Source: Firmicutes bacterium UBA6806 (GTDB lineage Bacteria > Bacillota > Clostridia > Peptostreptococcales > Acidaminobacteraceae). From it: a stretch of DNA of 64,000 nucleotides. The translations under genes were made by a program, and so were the position numbers. The notes beneath the pieces are model-generated. The model searched no databases. It saw only the letters and a list, made by a program, of their open reading frames with translations, and had not been told where the DNA came from. Shown piece after piece: positions 40,184-49,057 of this stretch. The stretch lies in NCBI GenBank assembly GCA_002452745.1, contig DKFC01000003.1:62001-126000 (forward strand), given 5' to 3'. Each line of letters begins with the position of its first letter. Positions within the stretch are counted from its first letter, which is position 1.

Positions 40184-42808
40184 TTATCCCAATATCTCAA
40201 AAACTTTCGCAAGTGCCTCTTTGGCTTTTTCAGGCAGTTTGCCACCTGCTTGAGCCATGTTTGGCTTGCCGCCACCGCCGCCGCCTGCCACCTTGGCAAC
40301 TTCTCTTATGAGGTTTCCTGCATGTGCACCGAGTTTAACTGCCTCATCAGACGCCATGGCTAAGAATTCCACTTTATCCTCACCTTTATTGGCAAGAACC
40401 ACCACACTGCATCCCAGTTTGTCCTTAATTTGATCCGCCAGATTTCTCAGTGTGTTCATATCCATGCCACCGAACTCTGCAGTGACAACTTTTATGCCCT
40501 TGAGTTCCCTTGCACTATCAATAATAGACTGTAAATCACCAGATGCAAGTTTATTTTTGAGCTTGTCGTTTTCTCTCTGAAGCGTTTTGACCTCCAAAAG
40601 CACCGTCTCTGTACGATGTTCAAGGTCATTTCTATTTGTTTTAAGCATATCAGAGAGTCTTTGAATTTTCCCATCGAGTTGTGTTAACATTTTATAAACA
40701 TTTTCCCCAGTAATGGCCTCAATCCTTCTGACGCCAGCGGCAACGCCTGTTTCACTGATGATTTTAAACAATCCAGCTTCGGATGTGTTTTTAAGATGCG
40801 TTCCCCCGCAGAGTTCGATACTGTAATCGCCCATGGTCACCACTCGGACAGTGTCGCCGTATTTTTCACCAAAGAGTGCCATTGCCCCTTTTTCTCTAGC
40901 AGCATCGATGCCCATAACTTCTGTTTTTACAGGAAGCATGTTTAAAATTTGCTCGTTAACCAATGCCTCTATTTTGGTCAATTCTTCATAAGATATCGCT
41001 TCGAAATGCGAAAAATCAAATCTTAGTCTCTCTGGTGAGACCATGGAACCAGCTTGTTCCACATGTGTTCCCAGAACTTGTCTGAGTGCTTTGTGAAGCA
41101 AATGCGTTGTGGAGTGGTTTCGAGCAGTTGCCATTCGCTTTTTCACATCCACAGATGCCGTCACCACATCTCCAATTTTCACTGTACCGCTTTTGATTAT
41201 CACGTGATGTGCAATAATCTTACCGACACTTTTGCGCGTCTCTTCCACAGTTGCCCTAAACGACCCAAGCTCCAAAGTTCCCGTATCGTAAACCTGACCG
41301 CCACCTTCAGGATAAAATGGCGTCTTGTCCAAAACAATCGAGACCTCCATTCCTTCAAAGGCTTCGTCCATAAGGGTTTCACCCACAATTGCAAGCACTT
41401 TTGAATCATAAGTCAGGTTTTCATGTCCAACGAATTCACAGTTCATATCTTTAGGCAGTTGTCCCAGAGCATCTTGAGCCCAGCCCAATTCGTCTCCAGA
41501 ACCTCTTGCTGTTCTCGCACGCTCTTTTTGCAGTTCCATCTGTTCCTTGAAGGCATCTTCATCCACTGACATATCATGCTCTTCTAAAATTTCAAGTGTC
41601 AGTTCAAGTGGGAATCCGTATGTGTCATACAGTCTGAAGGCATTTTCACCGCTTAAAACAGTTTCCCCCTCCGCTTTTAGAGCATCCACATAATCTGTCA
41701 AGATGCTAAGTCCTTGATCTATTGTGGTTTGAAAACGCTCTTCCTCTATGGAAATGATTTTTTTGATATAGTCTTTTCTCTCAATTAAATTTTCATAATT
41801 CCCACCATAGGATTCGATAACAGCATCCACAAGCTCGGTGAGGACATTCCCCGTCATCCCCAGCATTTTAGCATGACGTGCAGCCCTTCTGAGAAGTCTT
41901 CTGAGGACGTATCCACGGCCTTCGTTATTTGGCATGATGCCGTCGCCAACCATGAAAGTAACTGCCTTTATATGGTCTGTGATAATTCGGACTGAAATAT
42001 CTTGTTTTGTGTCTTTTCCATACTCGACACCGCTTTTTTCAAGAACAGCATCTCTTATATGTCTTATGGTATCCACTTCAAAGATAGTGTTGACATCTTG
42101 CATAATACAGGCGATTCTCTCAATCCCCATTCCAGTATCTATATTAGGTTTTTCGAGCAAGTTGTAGTTTCCATTTTCATCTTTATCAAATTGAGTGAAA
42201 ACGTGATTCCAAAATTCCATAAACCGTTCACAGTCACATCCCGGTTTACAATCTGGCGACCCACAGCCGTATTCTTCACCTCTGTCAAAGTAAATTTCCG
42301 AACACGGTCCACATGGGCCTGTTCCGATCTCCCAGAAGTTATCCTCTTTTCCCAATCGGGTGATTTTCTCTTCTGGAATGCCAATGACGTCTCGCCAGAT
42401 GGCAAATGCCTCATCATCATCCAAATAAACTGAAGGCCAGAGTTTCTCCACTGGCAGCTCTAGCACTTCTGTGATAAACTCCCATCCAAACTTGATCGAA
42501 CCCTCTTTAAAGTAATCGCCAAATGAGAAGTTACCTAGCATTTCAAAGCAAGTTGCATGTCTTGCTGTAACCCCTACATTTTCAATATCTCCTGTTCTCA
42601 TACACTTTTGACAAGTTGCCATTCTAGGCTTTGGCGGAATTTCTGTCCCCATGAAGTATTTCTTCAAAGGCTGCATCCCCGCATTTACAAGCAAAAGGCT
42701 TTTATCTCCTTGAGGCACTAGCGAATAACTAGATGTCACATAGTGATCTTTAGATTCATAAAAATCCAAAAAAGCCTTTCTGATTTCATTTAATCCCATG
42801 TATTTCAT
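40184..42808 (-). CDS. alaS: Alanyl-tRNA synthetase
   Basis: 874 residues, full length. Class II catalytic core: QPLKKYFMGTEIPPKPRMATCQKCMR and NFSFGDYFKEGSIKFGWEF; editing domain with NHSTTHLLHKAL and CGGTHLKNTSE (zinc ligands), and a C-terminal GGGGGGKPNMAQAGG. AGGAGGAAATATAA precedes the start. A T-box riboswitch lies immediately upstream (42862-43101), so its expression follows uncharged tRNA-Ala. Heads the alaS-ireB-AKR-ruvX-DUF1292-fur-rnj run. Confidence 0.97.
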   Translation of the reverse strand: MKYMGLNEIRKAFLDFYESKDHYVTSSYSLVPQGDKSLLLVNAGMQPLKKYFMGTEIPPKPRMATCQKCMRTGDIENVGVTARHATCFEMLGNFSFGDYFKEGSIKFGWEFITEVLELPVEKLWPSVYLDDDEAFAIWRDVIGIPEEKITRLGKEDNFWEIGTGPCGPCSEIYFDRGEEYGCGSPDCKPGCDCERFMEFWNHVFTQFDKDENGNYNLLEKPNIDTGMGIERIACIMQDVNTIFEVDTIRHIRDAVLEKSGVEYGKDTKQDISVRIITDHIKAVTFMVGDGIMPNNEGRGYVLRRLLRRAARHAKMLGMTGNVLTELVDAVIESYGGNYENLIERKDYIKKIISIEEERFQTTIDQGLSILTDYVDALKAEGETVLSGENAFRLYDTYGFPLELTLEILEEHDMSVDEDAFKEQMELQKERARTARGSGDELGWAQDALGQLPKDMNCEFVGHENLTYDSKVLAIVGETLMDEAFEGMEVSIVLDKTPFYPEGGGQVYDTGTLELGSFRATVEETRKSVGKIIAHHVIIKSGTVKIGDVVTASVDVKKRMATARNHSTTHLLHKALRQVLGTHVEQAGSMVSPERLRFDFSHFEAISYEELTKIEALVNEQILNMLPVKTEVMGIDAAREKGAMALFGEKYGDTVRVVTMGDYSIELCGGTHLKNTSEAGLFKIISETGVAAGVRRIEAITGENVYKMLTQLDGKIQRLSDMLKTNRNDLEHRTETVLLEVKTLQRENDKLKNKLASGDLQSIIDSARELKGIKVVTAEFGGMDMNTLRNLADQIKDKLGCSVVVLANKGEDKVEFLAMASDEAVKLGAHAGNLIREVAKVAGGGGGGKPNMAQAGGKLPEKAKEALAKVFEILG

Positions 42809-42861
42809 TTATATTTCCTCCTCTTTTTCGCTCTTTTAAACCGAAATCGCTATATCCAAAA

Positions 42862-43101
42862 AACAAAAAAACCTCCGAAAGCTACAGGGACGACTCTACC
42901 GCGGTACCACCCTGCTTACCGACGCACGGCGCCGATCACTCTCAAAGGTTAACTGCATCATAACGATTGCAAATCGCAAATATCTACTGTTAGTTCAATA
43001 TTTGAGCTCGGAAGCTGCTTCAATCACGTCGAATGCATTTCAGCAACAGCATTCTCTCTGAGGGTGTGATCTACTCCTCTTCTTCATCGCAATAATATAT
43101 T
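42862..43101 (-). promoter_or_regulatory. T-box leader of alaS
   Basis: The minus strand carries the antiterminator core AGGGTGGTACCGCGG with a CGTCCCTG complement 6 bases beyond, followed by a stem and a run of seven T. A Stem I is visible with GATCAC/GTGATT helix, AGAGGAGTA on one side and GAAGCAGC on the other; a GCA codon for alanine (bases 43016-43018) is in specifier position. The gene-free stretch 42809-43178 holds this element. It should switch on alaS when uncharged tRNA-Ala accumulates. A -10-like TATGAT is visible about 20 bases upstream, without a clear -35. Confidence 0.92.
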
Positions 43102-43178
43102 CTCAATATCATTAGTTTATCATAGTTTTTTAAAAAGTGAAGTCTTTTTTTGTCGGGAGTCTGCCGAAAAAGCCTTTC

Positions 43179-43622
43179 TTAAATCTCAATATCCACCACA
43201 TCATGATGATCGTGCTCTTCATTTGGATCAAATCCATCTAGTTCTTCATAGTGAAGTCCATTTTTAGTTGCATAATCATAAATAGCCGCTTTAAGTGCTT
43301 GTTCTGCCAAAACAGAACAGTGAACTTTAACTGGTGGCAATCCGCCCAACTCATCAACCACTTGTTTATTTGTAAGCGCAAGCGCTTCTTTGATTGTTTT
43401 GCCCATAATCAGCTCTGTCGCCACCGAAGAAGCAGCTATTGCCGATCCACATCCAAATGTTTTGAATTTAACATCTTCAATCACTTCGCCATTGACTTTG
43501 ATGTAGATTCTCATAATATCGCCGCATTTGACATTGCCCACTTCGCCAACACCATCTGCATTTTCGATTTCTCCCACATTTCTCGGATTCATAAAATGAT
43601 CCATAACCTTTTCAGTATACAT
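43179..43622 (-). CDS. iscU: Iron-sulfur cluster scaffold protein IscU/NifU-like
   Basis: 147 residues from ATG 43622 (GGGAGGAAAATAGC before it). Three conserved Cys: NVKCGDIMRIYIK, KTFGCGSAIAASS and VKVHCSVLAEQALK. Receives sulfur from IscS and passes clusters on. The C-terminus has a His/Asp tail (EEHDHHDVV). It starts one base after the iscS stop and is last of iscR-iscS-iscU, so no separate hscAB/fdx follows. Confidence 0.94.
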   Translation of the reverse strand: MYTEKVMDHFMNPRNVGEIENADGVGEVGNVKCGDIMRIYIKVNGEVIEDVKFKTFGCGSAIAASSVATELIMGKTIKEALALTNKQVVDELGGLPPVKVHCSVLAEQALKAAIYDYATKNGLHYEELDGFDPNEEHDHHDVVDIEI

Positions 43623-43623
43623 G

Positions 43624-44799
43624 CTATTTTCCTCCCAAAACTCTATCATATAATGGCGACATCATTCTCAATTTGTGAACGATCTCCTTAAGCGCTTCAA
43701 CCGCATAATCCACATCTTCTTCCGTCGTGAAATCTCCTATAGAAAGTCTCAGCGATCCATGTGCAATCTCATGCGGTAACCCAATTGCGAGCAGAACATG
43801 CGACGGGTCTAAAGACCCTGATGTACAAGCAGATCCACTCGATCCTCCAATCCCTTTTGCATCAAGACTTAACAGCAATGCTTCCCCTTCAATAAACTCA
43901 AAACAAACGCTGACATTGCCAGGATGTCTTTCTGTCGGATGACCGTTATATCTAGAATAATCAATGCTCTCGGTAATGCCCTTAGCAAGTCTGTCTCTCA
44001 GAGCCGAAAGTCTCTTTATGTGTTCGTCAAGATTTTCATGTGCCAATTCTGCGGCCTTTGCAAATCCCATAATACCTGGAATATTCTCAGTACCCGCTCT
44101 TCGATTTCTCTCTTGCGCGCCACCCTCTATGATGTTTTGGATGCGAATGCCCTTTTTAATATAAAGCGCCCCCACACCTTTAGGTCCGTAAATTTTATGA
44201 CTTGAAATGCTCATGAGGTCTATATTTAAAGCACTTACATCTATTTTGACATTTCCATATGCCTGAACTGCATCTGTATGGAATATGACGTTGTGCGCTT
44301 TGGCAATTTTGCCAATGGCACCGATGTCTTGCATGGTTCCAATTTCGTTGTTGATAAACATAACTGAAATTAAAACAGTCTTTTCAGTGATGGCCGCTTC
44401 TAAATCAGCTAAATTGATTCTCCCCTGAGAATCCACGTCCAGATAAGTCACTTCAAAGCCTTCTTTTTCTAGTGCTGAACAAGTATGAAGAATTCCATGA
44501 TGTTCAATTTTAGTGGTAATCATGTGGTTGCCCTTCGCCTTATTGGCTCGCATCACACCTTTTAAAGCCCAATTGTCAGACTCAGAGCCACCCGCTGTAA
44601 AGTAAATTGTTTCAGGTGTTGTTCCCATTGTCTTTGCAATTGTAGCCCTTGCACTTTCCAAAGCTCGCTTTGCGTCTTGTCCAAATCCGTGGATACTGGA
44701 TGCGTTTCCATAAATATCAGTGAAATAAGGCATCATAGTGTCAAGAACTTCCTGTTTCACTGGAGTTGTAGCTGAATAGTCCATATAGATCCTCTTCAT
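43624..44799 (-). CDS. iscS: Cysteine desulfurase IscS/NifS-like
   Basis: 391 residues from ATG 44799, after AGGAGGGTTCTT. PLP lysine in SISSHKIYGPKGVGALY (about 205), N-terminal YMDYSATTPVK, HTDAVQAYG, and the catalytic loop cysteine in GSSGSACTSGSLDPSHVL. Takes sulfur from cysteine for IscU and tRNA thiolation. Sits between iscR and iscU in one operon from the promoter at 45349-45377. Confidence 0.94.
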   Translation of the reverse strand: MKRIYMDYSATTPVKQEVLDTMMPYFTDIYGNASSIHGFGQDAKRALESARATIAKTMGTTPETIYFTAGGSESDNWALKGVMRANKAKGNHMITTKIEHHGILHTCSALEKEGFEVTYLDVDSQGRINLADLEAAITEKTVLISVMFINNEIGTMQDIGAIGKIAKAHNVIFHTDAVQAYGNVKIDVSALNIDLMSISSHKIYGPKGVGALYIKKGIRIQNIIEGGAQERNRRAGTENIPGIMGFAKAAELAHENLDEHIKRLSALRDRLAKGITESIDYSRYNGHPTERHPGNVSVCFEFIEGEALLLSLDAKGIGGSSGSACTSGSLDPSHVLLAIGLPHEIAHGSLRLSIGDFTTEEDVDYAVEALKEIVHKLRMMSPLYDRVLGGK

Positions 44800-44842
44800 A
44801 AGAACCCTCCTCATAAACATTTATTCCGATTCGCCAGTCGGA

Positions 44843-45301
44843 TTATTTGCATTCACATATTGTCTCTATAATAAAGTTGCTTTGATTGAGTTCATAATCA
44901 TCCAGCATATGTTGCAGTGTAATGGAATTGACAACACTGGTTATGCTCTCATATATTTTTTCGTAAATGACTTTTGTGACACAGTACGTGGAGTGGTCAC
45001 AGGTTTCCACATCATCTTCCACAACGCAATCTGTTGGCGCAAGTGGTCCTTCAAGCGTGGTTAAAATCACACCTACTGTTATATCACTTGGTGGCTTAGA
45101 CAGCATATATCCGCCTTGAGCACCTCTGATGCTTTTGACCAGACCTGCTTTTCTAAGTGGTGAAATCAATTGTTCCAAATAGTTGACCGATATCGCCTGA
45201 CGTTCAGATATACTGGTCAGAGAAACCGGTCCTTCACCAAAATGCATCGCCAAATCAAACATTGCTTTTAATCCATATCGTCCTCTTGTCGAAAGTTTCA
45301 A
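44843..45301 (-). CDS. iscR: Rrf2 family regulator (IscR-like)
   Basis: 152 residues, read from TTG 45301 with AAGGAGAGGATAGA before it. N-terminal winged helix KLSTRGRYGLKAMFDLAMHF with ISVNYLEQLISPLRKAGLV; C-terminal part has three cysteines, DCVVEDDVETCDHSTYC, spaced as in cluster-binding IscR. It probably represses its own iscR-iscS-iscU operon when clusters are loaded. TTG start kept because the ribosome site fits and there is no ATG nearby. Confidence 0.9.
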   Translation of the reverse strand: MKLSTRGRYGLKAMFDLAMHFGEGPVSLTSISERQAISVNYLEQLISPLRKAGLVKSIRGAQGGYMLSKPPSDITVGVILTTLEGPLAPTDCVVEDDVETCDHSTYCVTKVIYEKIYESITSVVNSITLQHMLDDYELNQSNFIIETICECK

Positions 45302-45348
45302 TCTATCCTCTCCTTCAATTCCTAGTCATTTACTATGAAATCATTTTA

Positions 45349-45377
45349 ATTATAATATATCCGATTAAATGAGTCAA
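45349..45377 (-). promoter_or_regulatory. Promoter of iscR-iscS-iscU
   Basis: TTGACT (45372-45377), 17-base spacer, TATAAT (45349-45354) on the minus strand, about 48 bases before iscR. It is one of the best sigma-A promoters in the window. Confidence 0.85.
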
Positions 45378-45410
45378 CTTTAATAGGCCAAGAACTTATG
45401 AAATATTTGT

Positions 45411-45437
45411 TAACTATTTGTCGATTTATGCCGATAA
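45411..45437 (+). promoter_or_regulatory. Sigma-28 (SigD/FliA)-type promoter
   Basis: TAAC (45411-45414), a 15-base spacer and GCCGATAA (45430-45437), matching the consensus TAAA-N15-GCCGATAA at 11 of 12 positions. It lies about 49 bases before the start of the plus-strand membrane protein gene and points toward it. Confidence 0.75.
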
Positions 45438-45485
45438 TATTGATAAGGTTAGATTTATGTGAACGATATAAAATGGGGGATTACT

Positions 45486-46352
45486 ATGTCAGAAAAATTG
45501 GGTGAACTTTACGCCCTTACGCAAAAAGCTCAGAAGATGGAGATGATTAATGAGGAAGTTGCGCTTGAAATTTATAATGAAATTTTTGAGAACTACATTC
45601 CTAAGATTTCTAAAACATATGAGAGCGCCATTAGGCTTCTGGAGAAGAGACACCGCTATGACGAAGCACTCAAAATATCGGATATGGCCATCCGCCTCAT
45701 TAAGGAAGACCAAATTTCTGGTACACTGGAACGCTTTGAAGCCATCAGCCTCAGGCTCAATCGCAAAATAGAAGAATCCACCCCTGTTGAACCCGAACCC
45801 GAGAAGCGAAGCACAAAACTTTCTACCAAGCACTTGGCTTTCGCTGGGATTGTCTTGCTTTTGGCCTTTTTCCTGTTCAAAACTGCCAATCCCTATGATG
45901 ACTTAAACGTCAACCTCGAGGGCAAACAGGCAATTGAAGGCAGCGACCAAGTTTTTGACACCTCAAAAGAGGGAATCAATACCCCAGACGAATCCACTTA
46001 TCCAATTACTGAGAGCATGATTTCTATTGCAGTTGCTGAGATCAAAAAAGATCACGAGGTGGTGGATGCCAGCATTATCCCACAGGAGGGCACTATTGGA
46101 TTTGCAGTTCTGGTGAGACCCTCTACATCGTCTGAACGCTGTGAAGCCATTGCCACACAACTTGTAAAGACACTTTCTGGAGCTGCCTCTGCAGAGTACT
46201 CCGACTTAAATGGCCCTGGCCCTTCTTCACTGGGAGATATCTATAATTATTATGAATTGGTTATCTCTGTGGGCACTGGAACCAGCGAAGAAGAAATTAT
46301 CTCAAAAGGGACTAAAAATAAAGACTCCGCCAACATATACTGGCGGCAGTAA
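45486..46352 (+). CDS. Uncharacterised single-pass membrane protein, helical N-terminus
   Basis: 288 residues from ATG 45486 (GGGGGATTACT before it). A helical N-terminal region (about 1-105) with TPR-like spacing, a proline/glutamate linker, one membrane segment (LAFAGIVLLLAFFLFKTA, about 120-137), then a C-terminal domain of about 150 residues with ITESMISIAVAEI and GFAVLVRPSTSSERCEAIA, likely outside. No family recognised. The promoter ahead of it is of the sigma-28 motility type, so it may belong to the flagellar/chemotaxis regulon. Divergent from iscR, followed by a strong terminator. Confidence 0.7.
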   Translation: MSEKLGELYALTQKAQKMEMINEEVALEIYNEIFENYIPKISKTYESAIRLLEKRHRYDEALKISDMAIRLIKEDQISGTLERFEAISLRLNRKIEESTPVEPEPEKRSTKLSTKHLAFAGIVLLLAFFLFKTANPYDDLNVNLEGKQAIEGSDQVFDTSKEGINTPDESTYPITESMISIAVAEIKKDHEVVDASIIPQEGTIGFAVLVRPSTSSERCEAIATQLVKTLSGAASAEYSDLNGPGPSSLGDIYNYYELVISVGTGTSEEEIISKGTKNKDSANIYWRQ

Positions 46353-46355
46353 TGA

Positions 46356-46425
46356 AAAATCCGATAGCCTAAACTGAAAGCCATGTGATACTTTCGGTTC
46401 AGCGTCCATCGGATTTTATTTTTAC
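46356..46425 (+). terminator. Terminator of the 45486 gene
   Basis: Outer stem AAAATCCGAT / ATCGGATTTT (46356-46365 with 46408-46417) and inner stem ACTGAAAG / CTTTCGGT, followed by ATTTTTA. It may also act on the converging lplA gene, though the minus-strand T run is short. Confidence 0.85.
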
Positions 46426-46458
46426 ACATATTGTATCTCTAGTTTATATAAACGCCCT

Positions 46459-47457
46459 CTAAAAATTTAAAGTGGCAATCCATTTTTTTAAATCACTCAG
46501 CATGTCCTGATAGGCCTCTGGCACATCTATTTTTCTGGCGGCTTCAAGCAACGGCTCTCTTTCTAGTCTGACATCGCTAAAAGCTGGCATTAGAAGTTCT
46601 ATAAAATCTGTTGACATGGCATCGGAAAAGATTGCAGCTTCTTGAATCACCGCATTTTTCAAGACAAAGCTCAAAATGACTTCACCCCATGTGAATTTTT
46701 CTTCAAATGTCACATCAAAATTTGGAGTTTTACCAAATCGCCACTCCCATGAGGCGTAATGGTCGAATCGCTCTTTGATACTTTCTATTGACGTACTCTC
46801 AGAGACCATAATCAATTCATTTGCCTTGCCGTACTCCTTCTCAAAGGCATCACTGACAGCATCCACTACCTTTTGAATAGTCAATTCCGGATTCAAATCC
46901 TTTAAATTAATCACTCTTGATTTTACAGATTCAACCCCTTTAGCTTCGAGCTTTTTTAACGAAGCATTGAGGTATTTTCCGAGTTTTGGCATATCCACGT
47001 CTACCAAAATCGTCCCGTGGTGATAGTAGTTTTCCCTTCCATAGTAAAACGCGTTTCCTGAGAATTTGCGCCCTTCAGCCAAAATATCATTTCTTCCTGA
47101 AAAGGCGGCGTCAATCCCAAGTTCCCTCACAGCATCGACGATGACTTTCAACTGCCTTTCAAGGTCTTCATTTGACTTATTCATCACAAATGTAAAATTC
47201 AGGTTTCCCATGTCGTGAAAAACCGCACCTCCGCCAGAAAGTCTTCTTGCAAGTCTTCCTCCATCTTTTTCGAGCGCCTGAACCAATACTTCACGCCACG
47301 GATTTTGATGTTTTCCAATAACCACTGTATTTTGATTTTGCCACAGATAGAGGATGATTTCATCTTTTTTTACCGTTTTGACGAGTTCCTCTTCAAGTGC
47401 CAAATTGAACCAAGGATTTGTAGATTGAGATCTGTATATTTTCGTTGTCGTATTCAA
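46459..47457 (-). CDS. lplA: Lipoate-protein ligase A
   Basis: 332 residues read from TTG 47457, which has AGGAGG seven bases before it; the upstream ATG 47487 has none. Lipoyl-adenylate ligase: PWFNLALEEELVK, RRLSGGGAVFHDMGNLNF with the conserved R-R and G-G-G-A-V-x-H motif, and GRNDILAEGRKFSGNAFYY. A C-terminal accessory domain is present (about 245-332). Attaches free lipoate to the E2 or GcvH domains; no such target gene lies in the window. Confidence 0.93.
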   Translation of the reverse strand: MNTTTKIYRSQSTNPWFNLALEEELVKTVKKDEIILYLWQNQNTVVIGKHQNPWREVLVQALEKDGGRLARRLSGGGAVFHDMGNLNFTFVMNKSNEDLERQLKVIVDAVRELGIDAAFSGRNDILAEGRKFSGNAFYYGRENYYHHGTILVDVDMPKLGKYLNASLKKLEAKGVESVKSRVINLKDLNPELTIQKVVDAVSDAFEKEYGKANELIMVSESTSIESIKERFDHYASWEWRFGKTPNFDVTFEEKFTWGEVILSFVLKNAVIQEAAIFSDAMSTDFIELLMPAFSDVRLEREPLLEAARKIDVPEAYQDMLSDLKKWIATLNF

Positions 47458-47581
47458 TTTCTGCCTCCTATTCAAATCTAGTGCCAATATTTTATCGTCA
47501 GGTCTCTTTAATCGTGAGTTTCCCCTGTTGCATTTCCCTTTATTGAATCCTTTGACTTATACCCTTAAGCCAGTGAAACTA

Positions 47582-48364
47582 TCACGGCATCATCAGCGAA
47601 AAATCAAATTTATGAGATTTCCACATCCCACTTGGCCCATCTAGATAGCGCTCACTATAGTGAACATGCCCAGTTTTATCAATTAAAATGACTGTCTGAT
47701 ACACCGTTCCGTGAGTATCCAAATCTATAAAAATAGAGCTGAGGTTTCGTTCTAATTCCAATTCTATGCCTGTGTCAGGGAGTTGCTCATCAGGGACAAT
47801 TTCCCGATCCTCCAAAATTTCAAACAGCGCTTCTTCAAGCGCATCCTCACAAGCCCACTTCTCCTCTAAAAGCACTTTCAACCGCTCTTTTGCCTTTTCA
47901 ACTTTGGGCCAAGGCGTATCAAAGAAGGCATTGCTTACACCGTAAACCCCCTGTTCAACTGATATCACTTCATCCATAACATTTGAATAGAAGTGAAGTT
48001 CATTCATGTCACCAGCTACCAAGTTATAAGGGCTGTAAAGCATTTTTTCATCACTTAAGGCCTTTAAATACCCCTTGCTCTCCTGAGCCTCTGTCAAGAA
48101 CCTCACTGGAAGTTCTCCTCGCGATCTCCCATCCTCTTTTATCTTGGTAAAGTCCCGATGGTTCGTGAGAAAAGAAATGCGTCCCTGTTTTGTCATCCCC
48201 ATCCAAGTGCCGCCCGCCTTTAAATCTTTGCCAGCAATCATCTCTGGGTGGTTGGACCAAAATTTTGATGGTTCTGTCTGTCTCGCTTTAAATTCATCCC
48301 GATTCCCAAGATAAATTAAATCATATATCGGATGTGCCTTATAGGCAAAAATAACAGTACACAT
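47582..48364 (-). CDS. NRDE family protein (TANGO2-like)
   Basis: 260 residues beginning MCTVIFAYKAHPIYDLIYLGNRDE, with the conserved Cys at position 2, the NRDE motif at about 22-25 and GGTWMGMTKQGRISFLTN. Ser/Thr-hydrolase-like Ntn fold is expected, with Cys2 as a candidate N-terminal nucleophile; no substrate is known for bacterial members. The human TANGO2 relative has been linked to heme/lipid handling. It starts 15 bases after the DJ-1 gene and shares its operon. Confidence 0.88.
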   Translation of the reverse strand: MCTVIFAYKAHPIYDLIYLGNRDEFKARQTEPSKFWSNHPEMIAGKDLKAGGTWMGMTKQGRISFLTNHRDFTKIKEDGRSRGELPVRFLTEAQESKGYLKALSDEKMLYSPYNLVAGDMNELHFYSNVMDEVISVEQGVYGVSNAFFDTPWPKVEKAKERLKVLLEEKWACEDALEEALFEILEDREIVPDEQLPDTGIELELERNLSSIFIDLDTHGTVYQTVILIDKTGHVHYSERYLDGPSGMWKSHKFDFSLMMP

Positions 48365-48379
48365 ACAACCTCTCTTTCT

Positions 48380-48925
48380 CTATTCAGGGACAACCATTTT
48401 TCGACCCAAGTTATTTGCCACGTCAGCGCCTTTAAGCTGTTTGACCAGTTCTAGAGAAAAAGCAGTTGCCACCCCAACTCCTCGTCCAGTTATGAGATTT
48501 CCATCCACTACCACATCTTCATCCAATAGATGTGCAGTGACAATACTTGACGCATGAGATGGATAGACCGTTATCTGACGCCCTTTAATCAGCCCCCATG
48601 CTTCCAAAACAGTTGGTGCTGCGCAAATGGCAGCCACATAAATATTTTTATCAAGCGCCTCGGCAACTAAACCTTTCAACTTTTCCGATTTCATGAGGTT
48701 ATCAATTCCCGGAACCCCTCCCGGTAAAATAATCATTTCCACATCCTCTAAAACCCCAATAGCATCTATTTTTTGGTTCATTTCAATGCGTATGCCATGT
48801 CCACCCTCTATAGAATCGCCATCTACGCCAACCATCTTAACATCAATTCCAGCACGTCTTAAAACATCCACTGGTGTTAAGGCTTCAACTTCTTCAAATC
48901 CAGCTCCAAAAAATACCAATACCAT
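48380..48925 (-). CDS. DJ-1/PfpI family protein
   Basis: 181 residues, ThiJ/YajL-like. VFFGAGFEEVEALTPVDVLRRAG includes the conserved glutamate, VAAICAAPTVLEAWGL the nucleophilic Cys in the elbow. Family members act as chaperones or as deglycases/glyoxalases; a role against methylglyoxal would suit the mgsA gene found in the window but is a guess. Operon with the NRDE gene. Confidence 0.9.
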   Translation of the reverse strand: MVLVFFGAGFEEVEALTPVDVLRRAGIDVKMVGVDGDSIEGGHGIRIEMNQKIDAIGVLEDVEMIILPGGVPGIDNLMKSEKLKGLVAEALDKNIYVAAICAAPTVLEAWGLIKGRQITVYPSHASSIVTAHLLDEDVVVDGNLITGRGVGVATAFSLELVKQLKGADVANNLGRKMVVPE

Positions 48926-48994
48926 TTTTCTACCTCCTCTAAGTCTCTATATCAATATTATATCTTGATTTCAATAAAATATGGAATAAAAAAA

Positions 48995-49023
48995 TTGACG
49001 TGAATAACCGCGTCGAATAGAAT
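48995..49023 (+). promoter_or_regulatory. Promoter-like site before the S-layer remnant
   Basis: TTGACG (48995-49000), 17-base spacer, TAGAAT (49018-49023). Good -35 and fair -10 just 35 bases before the ATG of the S-layer fragment. It may be the original promoter, kept after a deletion inside the gene. Confidence 0.5.
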
Positions 49024-49057
49024 AGAAATTAACAAGGCAAAAGATGCCATCAACAAC

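Noticed and set aside
43140..43170. Hairpin-like CGGGAGTCTGCCG with T and A runs after iscU
   Set aside because: Stem of four to five pairs and the T run is on the wrong side for the minus-strand gene.
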